The notes: generated by a model from the letters alone, not told the origin. A stretch of 64,000 nt of DNA from Siderastrea siderea (GCA_964030785.1 OZ034978.1:14808453-14872452), one strand, 5' to 3'. Positions 12,201-21,700 are shown, counted from the stretch's first letter. Program-made: numbers and translations.

Positions 12201-15200
12201 GAGTCAAGTTATGCTTCTAGTGGCGTTATCCTTCGATAACTATACTTCAAATGTTTTGTTTATGCGCCAGCAATAATAAGCCGTCCTGGCTTGTTCAATC
12301 CGAGAGCTTAAACTCGGCCCTCACCAACCCACCTACCCAACATAACTGCCTACGGCATACCTACTTATCAGCCCATCTATCCCCTTAGGAACATCTGTCC
12401 CTTACTACTGACCACCCTTAGGAACTTGCATGGAGTGACCAGTAGTTCCAGATAGTTGCTAGTCCATCGTAGTACCACCCTTTATTTTTTAACAGTCTCC
12501 CTAACCCATTTATTTAGAAAATGTGAAAAAAAAAGTACTCATTTAGCATCGCTGGGCATTTCCAAACCGTTTTTTTAAACAAAAAAGCACTCGAATGAGA
12601 GCGAATATGTGAAATAATCATATCATTTGACGAGAATTTATCATTTGATGAGCATTTTAGCATTTCCACATATTTCGTCTTTTTTTGTTTTGTTTTAAGA
12701 AGCCTCATTGAGCTCAAGATTTCTTATAATGTTCTTTCCTTCTCCATTTACCATTCGCTGTGCAAAACATTTGGAAATCACGCTCTGCATGGTTCTTTAT
12801 TAAATTAGGATGATGTGGATGGACCATCGAAGAGATTGCGAGACATGGGTGTAACAATTTTCAGTTTGGGCGTTGGACGAGCATTTGACACCAATCAACT
12901 GAATATCATGGCAACGGATCCGGACCGTGACCACGTGTTTACAGCAGATTTTTCGAAGTTAGGTCGGAAAATAATTGAGAGGATAAAATCCAAGGCCTGT
13001 AGAGGTAAGTCTAGTTTGTGAAAAATAATGATTTAAGTATGAACTCCATACTAGGGAAAATAAGTAAGTAAAAAATATATTATGCCATCTGAAACTGGTC
13101 TTTTAATTGCCTTTTTCAGGTTCTGGAGGAAAGCTTCAAACTTTAGGTATGTCTTTTAAATATGCAATCAAATGCAAAACTTCCAAATTCAATTGACTGC
13201 ATACCACGCTCGTATGCGTAGAGAATATTGTCACGCACTTCTCCCTGACTGATATGTTTAGGTTGTCCGTGCAATTGTATTCTGTGGTTGATTTGAAAGG
13301 AAAGGTGGGGTAATGAGGAGCGTGAACTCATCACCGGCGCTACTTTTTTTTCTCGCTCCCCTTCGTTCTCCACAGAGTAAACGCTATAACAGGCCACTTG
13401 GGAAGAGTGGTTTTACTTAACTCGTAAAACAATACTAACAAATTATGTGATCCCGCCATTTTCGCGTTTATGCATCAATGACTACCAGCAGTCAATGGGG
13501 TCAGGAATGGAAAGATTGAAGGTAATCCAAAGTTTCTGATTTAAAATGCGCCTGCTCCTATACTTCAATCCTTGGAAGTGGGGTGAGGTGACAATTGACC
13601 AGCTCCCAGTCCGATTGAGCATTGAAAACGGATCGCAGGTTACCGTCGTTTTCATCTAAGTGTGGACACGTGACGGGAAACATGTTCTAATTGGGTGCAA
13701 ACGTGACATGTTTGACCGCCAAACTTTGAAGTTTAAAGGTTGTTAGAGCACGTTTCGTTAAAATGGCAGGTGTCTAGAAAACGAAGAAGATCTAGAAAAT
13801 GCAGATTTTGGATGTTTTTCCTCGAGACTCGGAGATATTAGCCGGCACATGAGAAAACATGTTGACTTTGTCGAATATTTGTGCAAATTTTGGCATTGAA
13901 ACCCGAGCACGCACGTAGGAATGCATGTTTAACGGCTGTCAAACTTCAAATGTTTGGCGGCCAAACATGCCACGTTTGACATACAATTAAAACATGTTTT
14001 TCTTCACATGTCCATGCTTAGATAAAAACGACGGTAATTGGTTGGATTCCCCTTCAAGTCTGAATTTTTAGGCAACCGCTTTTAACTCTGCAGGAAACTT
14101 TCGTTCGAAGCATGCTTCATTCAACTTTTACATACATGATCAATTCAAATTACATTTTTCGTTTTTACGCGTTATTACTTTTATCTTTAATTTACTCCAA
14201 TCTAGGAGGAATTAAAGACAATGCAGATGGTTTCTGGGAACCTTCTGGAGACGATTTAGTCGACTCTGATACCTACCCAGAAGAAATTGATGGCGAAGAA
14301 GAAACAAATGAACAGTGGGGATCTGATCAAGATGAACACACTGAATTCGATAATGCTTTTGATGGAGAATATTACAGAGTGGACCAAAGTGATAACGGGA
14401 CATTAGATAGCACGGGGCTTGGAGAAAACCAAAATCAGGGAAACTTTGGAACCGAAATGGAGGTATATCAGACGCCTGGGGGAGAGGATAACGTCACAGG
14501 GGAAAGTAGTGTTGAGTGGGGACAAGCCGAAGTAGCTACAAGTCGAGGTAATGGAAGCAATGTCGACGCCGACGATGGCAATGAGAACTTTGTACCCCCA
14601 GAGGACACTCATGTTGATTATGATACAAATAACGGGGAAGACATTGGAGAAGAAGGAATGGAAGAAGGGACAGTCTCTGTTCAAAATACAACTTTGGAGA
14701 ATGCCTTTGAAGGAAACCCAGAAGTTCAAAAAGAGGATCAAAATGCAAATGAAACAACTGATAGTGAAAGAGGTATAGGAAAGCAAAATCAAACAGTCCT
14801 TGGGGCTGACATGGATGTATATCAGACACCTGGTGGGGAAGAGGCCGTGATGGGGGAGGGTAGCGATCAGGTGTCCTTCGCGCCACGAGAATCACAGCAG
14901 CTACTACCACTGTTAGAAGAACACGGAACATCGAAAGCAGCTCCTGAGGATTCACCGAGTCATACTGAAAAGTCATTGTTTGAAGATGCAGGTGTTGATA
15001 AACAAGCTGAATTGAGATCCATTAAGGGAAACAGTAAGTCAAACTTGATTACAATTAATTGCAGAACCTATCAGCTAGAAATCCAAGGCATCCTCCGTAA
15101 GAGTTAACGGCATGTTGTCAGTGTTTATTGACAGGCGATAAAAGAAGAAAGAAGGGAAAAAATCCCTCCCCGGTATTACATGTATGTTATTCTTAATCTT

Positions 15201-16463
15201 CTTTTCGAAGGTTCCCCCGTACCTAGAGAAAAGTCTGTTGATCTTGCTAGTTTTTAATGTTTTCTTTCAGATGAAGAGGGACTGAATCAAAAAGAGTCTA
15301 GAAAAATAAGTAGATTACCCAAAGTCATAAAATAAATAAATTAATTAATAAATAAAGAAATAAATCAATAAGATACTGTTCATCTTGCCCATTTCTACAA
15401 CAAAACGCCTGAAGCAACATATCCCTGGTAAATTAATTCAAGAAAAACATTCTCAAGAAACCACTGAGTCGTGTGTATATTTCAGGTTTACTAGAAACTA
15501 CCTGACATCAATGTTGTCTTTGTGCTTGTTCCCCCTTGAAGCATTAACTTTGAAAGAAACCTTAAAACTGACATAGGCATTTAGTTTCTTTTTTTATGCC
15601 CCTGTAGCTTGTCCCTGTATAAGCATCTGTACTCACTTGAATACACCTTAGTGAACATCGAGAGCCACTACACGAAACAGCAAAAATCTATCCCATAGGA
15701 CGAAACACAAGGAAAATGGGATCGCACAGCCACCAACAGTTCTGCCAATAAACGTTATATACTCCGCCAAACCTTATCGGAATATAACGAAAATTGTCGA
15801 ATTTTTTACTTTCCAGCTCATCCAGAGCCAGTGGCACTGTATCCTCTTAGTGTTAAATACCAAGCACGAGATGTGATTGGTGGAAATCTACCTGGGATAA
15901 TAAAGAACGTGGTACCAGCAGCGGGTCCTTTTAATCAGAGTGGCAATTCACTTTCATTCAACGGCACGCCAGATAGCTACATCGAGTTTCCAAACAATGG
16001 AAAATTGGACGCCAAAAATTCAATGTCGCTCTTGGCTTGGGTTTTACCACAAGCGGCGGGGCCTATCTTTAACTACAAAACGGATGGTTGGGGCGTGAAC
16101 TTTTGGATGGCAAGACCAAGAAAGCTATATGCTCGTTTTGTCGACCGCACTCAAAGAGCTCTCCTACCAGAAATAAAGAGCACACACATCAAACCGAACA
16201 AGTGGAATTTTGTTGGAGCAGTTTATGATCAAAATTCTGGACGGGCAAGTTTGTGGATAAACGGAAAGCAAGAAGACGAACAATACATAGGCAATATTAC
16301 ATTGGCGACTAACTACCCAGTGAGGATGGGAGCCCGGCTTGGTGAAAAGCGGAATTTTCGAGGTCGTATATCGTGTATGCAAATTTATAACGTGGCCCTC
16401 GATCGGCGGCAGATCAAAGACGCTAAATTGAAGTGCAAATCACTAAGTAGCGCTTTAGTCTGA
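1..16463 (+). CDS. Gene A: multidomain secreted matrix protein (discoidin-VWA-VWA-acidic-LamG), 5' partial, spliced
   Basis: This span is a spliced gene whose 5' end lies before the window. Exons, in order: 1-29, 2093-2421, 2710-2848, 3370-3432, 3906-4234, 4517-4655, 5611-5673, 6513-6688, 9114-9495, 10054-10080, 10707-10736, 11342-11706, 12809-13004, 13120-13146, 14206-15033, 15271-15309 and 15817-16463 with the stop. All have AG/GT borders, and module boundaries are all phase 1, so the frame stays open throughout. Discoidin and VWA domains are extracellular adhesion or matrix-binding domains, and the acidic exon could bind calcium. The architecture resembles coral coadhesin-type matrix proteins, which is inference. 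The whole 3' half is paralogous to the neighbouring gene at 18724-37469. Uncertain points are whether all discoidin copies are used and whether the smallest linker exons are constitutive. Confidence 0.72.
1100..1235 (+). repeat. Duplicated discoidin-intron segment
   Basis: It shares tgaaagtatctcagtgc, taccatgagtggaatga-like bases and caatt-rich ends with 2970-3110. It shares the gccaattt...ttag...gctac...ctaactgaaagta string with 5465-5530. Three copies of the same intron stretch are thus present. Confidence 0.6.
1705..1755. repeat. TTTA-rich microsatellite
   Basis: A run of TTTATT/TTTA units in gene A intronic sequence. No function is indicated. Confidence 0.8.
2093..2421 (+). CDS. Gene A exon: discoidin (F5/8 type C) domain copy 1, first part
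   Basis: The acceptor is at 2091-2092 (ttgcag) and the donor after AAG (gtgaag); phase is 1 in and 0 out. The protein starts with the domain's first cysteine (CRTPLGMQNGAI) and contains ISNRQIRASSEW, WSARVNDGNQWLQIDLG and VTKYRLQYSNDG. These are the hallmark segments of F5/8 type C domains, which bind phospholipid, carbohydrate or matrix at the cell surface. Length 329 nt equals the exon at 3906-4234, to which it is nearly identical. Confidence 0.9.
2710..2848 (+). CDS. Gene A exon: discoidin copy 1, second part
   Basis: The acceptor is tcaatttag and the donor is gtaggt; phase is 0 in and 1 out, 139 nt. It contains VYHQLAQPIRARYIRFRP, then TAWYGHISMRVELHGCN. This completes the F5/8C jelly roll with the conserved R-Y-I-R-F-R-P strand and the closing cysteine. 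Confidence 0.9.
3129..3200 (-). repeat. tRNA-derived SINE head
   Basis: The reverse complement contains gtggctcatttggtag, like a pol III A box, and atgggttcgattccc, like a B box, at tRNA-like spacing. I could not fold a full cloverleaf. It is more likely a SINE promoter region than a working tRNA gene. Confidence 0.55.
3370..3432 (+). CDS. Gene A exon: 63-nt linker between discoidin modules
   Basis: This is a symmetric phase 1-1 exon with acceptor ttcttttag and donor gtgagt. It reads QQAPRLSRYP followed by WGVSRFQPTSG. A homologous exon of the same length lies at 5611-5673, and both stayed open in the same frame despite many substitutions. That supports them as real exons. No domain is recognised; it is probably a spacer. 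Confidence 0.6.
3690..3905 (+). repeat. Duplicated intron upstream of discoidin first exon
   Basis: It aligns loosely with 1880-2092, sharing cttgtgagtaa, gtggatcgtttgca-like, cctcttac and ggccttc.cactccaag. Both stretches end directly at a discoidin first exon, so the tandem unit includes the upstream intron. The spacing between first-exon copies is 1813 bp. Confidence 0.6.
3906..4234 (+). CDS. Gene A exon: discoidin domain copy 2, first part
   Basis: The acceptor is ttttgcag and the donor gtaaag; phase is 1 in and 0 out, 329 nt. It starts CQRALGMQSGAI and keeps the same core as copy 1, with only a handful of replacements over about 109 residues. The near identity of both exons and parts of the flanking introns points to recent duplication or gene conversion. 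Confidence 0.9.
4517..4655 (+). CDS. Gene A exon: discoidin copy 2, second part
   Basis: The acceptor is gatttag and the donor gtactg; phase is 0 in and 1 out, 139 nt. It contains EFVGNTDQDTPVYHRLAQ, then the strand shared with copy 1, and closes with VEIHGCRG. The final cysteine is present. Confidence 0.9.
5088..5110 (+). pseudogene. Remnant of a third in-window discoidin second exon
   Basis: The bases caatgggagtg and atggcagtac resemble the end of the discoidin second exon (caatgagagtgga...atggctgcaat). They are shortened, with no usable frame or donor. The 240 bases that follow match the intron that follows the discoidin exon end at the window start. This is therefore the tail of a decayed tandem copy. 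Confidence 0.5.
5088..5350 (+). repeat. Duplicated intron downstream of the discoidin module, copy 2
   Basis: This matches 1-250 as described there. It follows the decayed exon remnant at 5088-5110 and marks the end of a tandem unit. Confidence 0.7.
5611..5673 (+). CDS. Gene A exon: 63-nt linker before the first VWA
   Basis: This symmetric phase 1-1 exon has acceptor aatcttttag and donor gtgagt. It reads RQGFGVGRYS followed by WRWSRFQPASG. It is homologous to 3370-3432, and the similarity continues into the flanking introns. No domain is recognised. Confidence 0.6.
6251..6308 (+). repeat. SINE 3' tail fragment
   Basis: These 58 bases match the reverse complement of 53421-53478 with only two or so differences (catttatttcttcattccgc, then agttcaaatatatgaatttc). 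At the other site the sequence is the tail of a tRNA-derived SINE, so this is a fragment of the same family, here inside gene A's intron before VWA 1. Confidence 0.75.
6513..6688 (+). CDS. Gene A exon: VWA domain 1, N-terminal part
   Basis: The acceptor is tgtctag and the donor gtaaat; phase is 1 in and 0 out, 176 nt. It begins CTAKVDLGFLIDGSGSIE, which carries the DxSxS metal-ion-dependent adhesion site (MIDAS), and ends GTHVGIIIFSSTAR. The domain continues in the exon at 9114, more than 2.4 kb away, because the intron contains a mariner element. The partner exon in gene B is 26879-27054 with the same length and phases. Confidence 0.92.
7159..8604 (-). mobile_element. Tc1/mariner-type DNA transposon, decayed, in gene A intron
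   Basis: The element is 1446 bp with terminal inverted repeats of roughly 28 bp (cagggtgtctcaaaagttcg at the left; the right end reads cgaacttctgggacacctg). It is flanked by a TA duplication at 7157-7158 and 8605-8606. Its transposase lies on the minus strand, against the host gene. It sits in the intron that splits VWA domain 1, so splicing would remove it. Confidence 0.93.
7446..8331 (-). pseudogene. Tc1/mariner-like transposase, frameshifted
   Basis: A transposase would catalyse cut-and-paste movement with a DDE triad. The start is ATG at 8331, beginning MNPLSAKKLSYLIAQA, followed by a helix-turn-helix-like region (GLSVKEIAKKLEKCESGVV) and GRPKVLNEAAKKALK. Further on are FLFSDECP (first acidic residue), IWGGMTGRGLTGLHF and FVQDGAPAHAAK (second Asp). 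The third catalytic Glu, in the VENLW region, is read only after another frame change beyond SWPP. At least three frame breaks (near 8040, 7830 and 7490) make it inactive. After the last break is allowed for, I count about 37 residues between the second Asp and the Glu, suggesting a DD37E-type lineage. Confidence 0.88.
9114..9495 (+). CDS. Gene A exon: VWA domain 1, C-terminal part
   Basis: The acceptor is ttcttag and the donor gtaaat; phase is 0 in and 1 out, 382 nt. It contains the MIDAS threonine region GGTNIGRALDLA, the strand NMLIVVTDGKS with the MIDAS aspartate, and GVTIFAVGIG. It closes with RACMG. Gene B has an equally long counterpart at 27619-28000. Confidence 0.92.
9609..9665. repeat. 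Perfect 26-bp inverted repeat (hairpin)
   Basis: The left arm acagacgtttgtatggctgg plus gtggca is exactly complementary to the right arm across a 5-base loop. A short direct repeat (ggtcaaatttacag, twice) lies just before it. It is in an intron 114 bases after VWA 1. It may be a foldback element or a snapback of template-switch origin. Confidence 0.9.
10054..10080 (+). CDS. Gene A micro-exon: GSGG linker after VWA 1
   Basis: This 27-nt phase 1-1 exon has acceptor atttttag and donor gtaagt. It encodes GSGGALRAP across the split codons. The same 27-nt GSGG design occurs after the other VWA domains at 13120, 28694 and 34535. That recurrence is the main reason for believing such a small exon. 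Confidence 0.6.
10707..10736 (+). CDS. Gene A micro-exon: second linker between the VWA domains
   Basis: This 30-nt phase 1-1 exon has acceptor gttcacag and donor gtaagt, and encodes RAPFFRYGT. Gene B has a second linker exon (29121-29153) in the same position between its VWA domains, though the sequence differs. Support is splice signals and phase only. Confidence 0.5.
11342..11706 (+). CDS. Gene A exon: VWA domain 2, N-terminal part
   Basis: The acceptor is cttatag and the donor gtcagt; phase is 1 in and 0 out, 365 nt. It starts CRAKVDLAILIDGSQSIE (MIDAS DxSxS) and runs through GTHVGIVVYS and TQTGEALDVV to NILLVMTDGSSQ. The intron lies after the TDG strand, not after the SSxAR strand as in VWA 1. 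Gene B's second VWA splits at the same place (32605-32969, also 365 nt). Confidence 0.92.
11715..12100 (-). mobile_element. LINE (non-LTR) reverse transcriptase 3' fragment
   Basis: On the minus strand, two overlapping frames give QTLLMNILIYKVNHATVPEY and then NYNLRGSKFDMQLPKPKTNS with LKRYFAYRGATAWNAL. This string is characteristic of the C-terminal end of CR1/L2-like LINE polymerases. There is at least one frame change, so the piece is a dead truncated copy. It lies within the intron of VWA 2. Confidence 0.75.
12809..13004 (+). CDS. Gene A exon: VWA domain 2, C-terminal part
   Basis: The acceptor is aaattag and the donor gtaagt; phase is 0 in and 1 out, 196 nt. It contains KRLRDMGVTIFSLGVGRA, DTNQLNIMATDPDRDHVF and the closing KACRG. 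The counterpart at 33578-33773 has the same length. Confidence 0.92.
13120..13146 (+). CDS. Gene A micro-exon: GSGG linker after VWA 2
   Basis: This 27-nt phase 1-1 exon has acceptor tttttcag and donor gtatgt, and encodes GSGGKLQTL. It has the same length, position and GSGG start as the exon at 34535-34561 in gene B. Confidence 0.6.
   Translation, partial: VLEESFKL
13643..14034. mobile_element. MITE with TA target duplication and roughly 100-bp inverted ends
   Basis: The ends read ccgtcgttttcatctaag and cttagataaaaacgacgg, bounded by TA. The inverted similarity continues inward (acatgtttgaccgccaaact against its complement near 13945-13985). It is non-coding and lies in the intron before the acidic exon. 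Confidence 0.85.
14206..15033 (+). CDS. Gene A exon: long acidic, glycosylation-rich region
   Basis: This 828-nt phase 1-1 exon has acceptor ccaatctag and donor gtaagt. Its roughly 275 residues are dominated by Asp, Glu, Gly, Asn and Gln and are almost free of cysteine and hydrophobic stretches, so it is probably disordered. It has many N-glycosylation sequons (NGT, NVT, NGS, NTT, NET, NQT). A unit of about 55 residues is repeated: NAFDGEY...EVYQTPGGEDNV near 14343-14510 and NAFEGNP...DVYQTPGGEEAV near 14692-14865. A calcium- or mineral-binding role is plausible, as for acid-rich coral matrix proteins, but is inferred from composition. Gene B's acidic exon (35667) is a diverged relative. Confidence 0.8.
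15271..15309 (+). CDS. Gene A micro-exon: short charged linker before LamG
   Basis: This 39-nt phase 1-1 exon has acceptor tttctttcag and a weak donor gtagat, and encodes EEGLNQKESRKI. It fits the frame between the acidic and laminin-G-like exons. No counterpart was found in gene B, so it may be skipped or specific to gene A. Confidence 0.4.
15817..16463 (+). CDS. Gene A terminal exon: laminin-G-like (concanavalin-type) domain and stop
   Basis: The acceptor is ctttccag; the exon enters in phase 1 and ends with TGA at 16461-16463. It encodes about 215 residues. The segments SYIEFPNNGKLD, SLLAWVLP, WNFVGAVYDQNSGRASLWIN and GRISCMQIYNVALD are typical of LamG-like jelly-roll domains (Laminin_G_3 type), which bind carbohydrate or matrix ligands. 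It is highly similar to gene B's terminal exon at 36811-37469. Translation ends LSSALV. Confidence 0.92.
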
Positions 16464-16598
16464 TAATCTTCGAATTGGAAACTCTATGTGATTATGACCT
16501 CATGATCTCTTAGTTTTAGCTATCAATCGTTAATTGTTCGGAAAAAAATCCGAAAAGAAAAATCAGGTTGAAAATAGTTCTTTCCCGGTCCATTCCTA

Positions 16599-16604
16599 AA
16601 TAAA
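16599..16604 (+). promoter_or_regulatory. Candidate polyadenylation signal of gene A
   Basis: An AATAAA hexamer lies about 135 nt after the gene A stop codon. A second AATAAA is at 16821-16826. Which one is used cannot be decided from sequence. Confidence 0.4.
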
Positions 16605-18723
16605 CCCATTTCAGGACAAAATGGTAAATGTCAATATTCTAATACTGGAAAACGGCTCAAAAACCACATCTTAGAAGTCATAAACACCCTCATATCTTGT
16701 GTAACATGTAACCCCAATTCCCTCACACTTATGAGTCCATCGTCAGTTACGTGATTTATTAACAGTTTGACATGTTACCAACATACGTCAATAATGTTTC
16801 TTTTAAAGCGTATGTAATTAAATAAAAGTGACTTCTTAAAACAGTACTAAAATCAGTGCTGAGACATTTTGCGTGGTTGTTCGCAGAAAACCATAACTAG
16901 AAAAGCAACAAAAACTGAACACAGACTCGTAAAACCCCCGACAGCAATTAGGCATGATAACAATTATGATCAGCATGATATGTAACAGTATGTAACAGAG
17001 AAACTCTCCCTTGTGAAGAATCGAACTCCGGTCTCCCGCGTGACAGGCTGGAACACTTTCTACCAAGGAGCCACTAGTTAAGCTGATTATCCAGTCACTA
17101 CCATCAATGGACGGCGCGTGCTTATGTGCACAATAAATACGATTTGGATCCAAGAGCTCTAAATCTAACCCTCGTTAAAGTCAATAATACATTGCATCAC
17201 TCCCTTAGCCGGACATTTATACTAACCGCACATGACAGTGTTACCAAAAATCCACCACCATGTGTGAGCTACCATTTGAAACCACGATGAACATCTTCTA
17301 TGACAAATATTGAGCTATTTCAGAACAATGCCAGAAATACGTGGCTGGCAGAAACCTTGCAAACCCAATCAAGATTTGATATACAAGTTTTAATTATTGT
17401 GCAAAGACCTCAAACTTGTGAAGTCGAATTATTGCAAATGAACCACTGAATGACCTATTTTATTACTAAGAAATAACGCAAAGCACTTTTCAACAAATCT
17501 ACTTAGTTAACCACTCACCGAAACCTCTCGGAAATTGTTCGTTCTACAAGGGTTTTCATTTGTTCCAAGCCTCCCGTTGCTAGATAATTTACCTGGCACT
17601 TTTCTTGCCGTTTTTGGCTTCATTTTAACTCCCGGCACAGCGGTAGGTTGTCTGGACGACGCCATGTTGTTTTGTATGGCTCGTCCCCAGGCCTTCTCGA
17701 GTTCGCGCGTTCTTGTTGCCTGGTTACCGTGCGACACTACAGGCAGCAGCTCGTCTTAATTCATCTCTAACCCGAAGAATTTATAAACTCGCAAAGCGAG
17801 AAATACTCATACTAACAAAAAATTTAATAATGTTTGCTTATTTTTAACACCGGAAGCAGAAAATAAAGCACACGCATACACAACTTGATGCAGATAAGAC
17901 AACTGAAACGCTTGCATTATTGACATGTACCAAAATGTGATGCGAGTGTTTTCACACTCCTCAAGTACTGTTTACCTGTACCTGCTCTTCACAAGAGGCT
18001 GAACAATCAAAAGTGACAGATCAGACCAGAACACTGCACCAATGTAATTAATTTTATTTTGTGGGCTGAACCTTTATTTAAAACTTGGTGGCTTTGCTAA
18101 ACTGGATTAACCCTGCTGTATTTTGGGTAAGTCAGATTACACGACAGAATCATAATCACATATTGAACTTGTATCACTTTTAGGTTAAATTTGTTACTGT
18201 TGTCTTTAGATGCCATTTGGTGAACGTCATTGCATTATAGTGATTTAACTTCTCATTGTTTCTTCCGGCAATAATAGAAATTCGCCTAAGCCATCTTTTT
18301 ACATTTATAGAAAGTAATAACTTTGATAGCTTTTTTTGAGATAGGCTTTTCTCGTTTTTACTGGAGAAATAAGTTTTTCAGCAATGAAACAATTGACGAA
18401 AATTGACGAAGACGAATTTATGTTAGATAGTCGTGGACGTCTCTACGTAAGAGGAACAGCTTCTCCTTTGTAAGCGTGTCCTTTGGAAGCTAGTGTTAGT
18501 TTTTTTGTTGCTGTTGTTGTAGTTGTTGTGGTATCTAGAGTTAGTTTGTGCAGTTTTAGTTTATGGTGTGTTTTTGTGACGTTGATGTTTCGTGACTGAA
18601 TAACAATTAATAGAGAAGCAACTATCTGGTGTGCATAAAAATACAGTCATTTTTCAAACATGTCCATTGTCCCTTACATTATCAGAGTGAAGATTCCTGA
18701 GACAGAAATCTAGCTACATTTAG
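16605..18723. other. Intergenic region between genes A and B
   Basis: No exon is supported here. It contains a tRNA-derived sequence at 16998-17075 and should hold gene B's promoter. A TATA-like cataaaaata near 18637 lies about 87 bases before the proposed start codon, but this is weak evidence. Confidence 0.6.
16998..17075 (-). repeat. tRNA-Asp-like SINE head or tRNA pseudogene
   Basis: The reverse complement contains gcctgtcacgcgggagacc, identical to the anticodon arm and variable region of eukaryotic tRNA-Asp (GTC). A B-box-like gagttcgattct follows, and an A-box-like tagtggctccttggtaga precedes it. The T stem and acceptor stem are degraded (gattcttcacaa), so it is unlikely to make a tRNA. 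Confidence 0.6.
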
Positions 18724-18799
18724 ATGGAAATGGATGTAAGCCTGCTGTGTCTATGTATGGTGGTCGCCTCATTGATGAAGGAAGGGCATGCGCAAATGG
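18724..18799 (+). CDS. Gene B exon 1: start codon and signal peptide
   Basis: ATG at 18724 opens MEMDVSLLCLCMVVASLM, a hydrophobic core followed by KEGHAQM. Signal peptidase would probably cut after a small residue near HAQ. The donor gtgagt follows in phase 1, matching the next exon. An alternative ATG two codons later would give the same peptide. Confidence 0.75.
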
Positions 18800-21700
18800 G
18801 TGAGTGTACTTGATCGAAGCAAAGAGTAAGGTGCTTGCTTTAATGGTAGTAATATCGGCTACCAGCATGATCGATACATAACTGGAGTAGCATGGTACAA
18901 AAATTGCTCGTTGGTGTCCTACAAGCAAAGAAAACTCAAGACTCAAGGTAAAGGTTTCAGCGGGAAAATCGTTCGCATTTTCTTTATGGGCGTGATTACT
19001 CCATCGTCGTAGACCTTCCACAGCATTTGTACCGTGCCTTGAATGATTGGTTAACCAGTCGAAACCAGTCGGTGAGGTAGTGCTAAATAAGCTCAAATCA
19101 GTGGGGAGGGGGGGGGGGACAGAGGGCGGGAGACCGGTGGAGAAAAGGGGGAGGGAGGTGTACGGGAGGCGGGACTGAGAAGAGGGGGCGGGAAGCGGAA
19201 GAAAAAGGGAAAATTACGCAACACTGTACAATATTTCGCAATCGAAAAAATGCAAAGAGGCGGGAGCCAACAAATACTCCCCCCCCCCTCCTAAATCACT
19301 ACGCAACGGGTCACAGCAGTACGGAAATACACCGCTGTGACCGCATAATGCTTTTCAGTTCTTTTTTACATTTTTTTTGGCAATTTTTACATTAACGCTT
19401 CGTAATTTGTTTTCATCTTTCACCTGCAGGGAATCAAGCACTGAAGCGCCCACAGGATATATTTACTTCTTCATTAGATGAGATCAAAAGACCTAGCCTT
19501 TCTTCCTTTAAAAAGTCATACATGGCTCCATATTACAGCTCAAATCCTTATCAGTCTTCTTACCCTTCGGGTTATCCATCTTACTATCCTTATTCGTACC
19601 CAAGTCCAGTTTCTGCACCATATCCTTACTCGTTTGGTGGCAGTATTCCCGCAGGATATCCCGCCTTGCAGCAGTCCTCGGGTCAGACCGTCCAAGCCAG
19701 TTGCGTTGGTTATGCTGGTACCCCAGCGAGGAATCGAAGCGAGAAGTTCGAGATTAAAGGAAAATGTAAGTTTCGTTTCTCACTGTATTTCAGTTGGATG
19801 TATGGTCTAGAAGCAATTTGAATGGGTTTAAAAATAAAATACTGTAACATAGCTTAAATTGCATCGTATTGTGACGTTATTTAACTCTATGTTTAACGAA
19901 TATAAAACGTAGATTTATCGTCCGTTCTGAATATCGGTGGCTCAAACCTCAGGCTTCTACCATCTCGATTTTTCCCTGGTCAAGCAAAGCTTAGTCTCGT
20001 CGAGTCTTGTCGAACGAACAAGGATAAAACTGAGGTGGTCAAATCTTGCAATAACGTCTTTATACAAAAATAAAAAAATTAAAATAAAAAAACACACGAG
20101 TTAATTGCTCCTGCAAAATACATTTTTGGATTTTTTAAAAAGGTTATTAAGGCAGTGGGATATAATAGTTCAATTTGATCCTGATATAGCCTGAGTTGAT
20201 ACAAGGTAAATAGGTTACTTAAAAGAGTTTCAAAGCTAACTTTTTACCGTGGCCTTCATTAACTATCCTTATCTCCAGCTTAAGTCCAGCGATTTTGACA
20301 GGTGTATGATATTGACATAAATGATCACAGAAGAGAAAACAACCAAACCTTGCAAAATAGAATTTTCTTCTTAAACTGAGAAAACAAAATGATCAATCTC
20401 TGACAAAACTGTTAAGAAAATGAATGAGAACTTTGACCGTGACAATCACTTACCAGAACAATTCTCCCCTCTCCTCCTTATCAATTTCGCTTTGCCACCA
20501 AAAAGCCGTGATGAATCCTTAGCCTTTCCAAACAACATTAAGTGAGGGGAGGGGGATAGAAAGCATTTCTGGGACCTTGTCAGTGTTTCCATACAGGGCA
20601 ACTGAGAAATACGCGCGTTAATTGAGTTTGTCTCAACTAGTTCTGAACAAAGATTGTACATCATCCTTAAGTAATCATGTTTATCTATGTGGGTAACCTG
20701 TGGTGTTCAGCATATCCTTTGAAAGTTGAAATAGAAGCACGGAAGTAGTAAACAGCAAGAAGGGCGGAAGTCTACTTGAGTCTTAATCGTATTGCTAACC
20801 GATACATATCTTGATTAAGAACACCTGTAATCGAATCTGGTGCAAAATAGCAGGGCCGTAGCTAGCATGAGGCAAGACGAGGCACTTGCCTCGTCTACGT
20901 TTTTTGCCAAATGAAAAAAAATCTATTGTTGAAAAATAATGGCTAGAAAGCATTCGCCACTAGGTGATAAAGGATTTACCCAAGTAAGGTGTGCCAGAAA
21001 GGCTTTGAAATGACTCAAGTGGTTGGCCGAGATTGCTGCTGTGTGACACCAATCCCGTGCGCATTGCTACGACAGCAGGCAGGATAACGGCTTATAAAAG
21101 ACGAAAGTATTAATTAGAGAATCTGCGTCTCACGTTATCTTGAGCTACTTTGCCACACCTTTTGGCATACGTTGCCTAAAAAAAATAAATGGGCTGTAAA
21201 TTTCGCCTCGGTATTCTGTCTAGGAAGAGACACAAATCGACAGGGACAGGGTCCGGCGTGAATCATCAATTCAAAATTTAAAATATAAGGTTAAAAAGCC
21301 GGTGCTGGTCAAGACTTTTACTTTTGTGATGGCTACTAAAATGGCTCAGTAGAACCATTTCAAAGTTTTTCACCGAGTTTCCGTAAAAGGTCTTCCTCTA
21401 GATCGTCCATGCTGTTTACTAGTGAGATGACGTTGTCTCTCAGGCCACAACGGAGTTCTATAGTTACTAACTACAAATGAATTTAATAATCTTGCATCAG
21501 CACGGTTTTTGCATGAATTAGAAATAGGGAACCAGCCATTGCTAGCGAAGGAGCAGGAAGGCAGGGGTAGAGCAATGCGAAATTCGGGATAGCCATCAAC
21601 TTGGTGCCATAGTGGGAATAAAAAATGTTAATAGGACTAAAAGATCCAGCCGTTTTACGCTTGTACGAGTTTGAATTTTGAGGAAAAATCCCATGAAAAA

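Noticed and set aside
14212..14976. Several open frames on the minus strand opposite the acidic exon of gene A.
   Set aside because: The biased codon composition of the acidic exon keeps the other strand open. No splice signals or domains support them.
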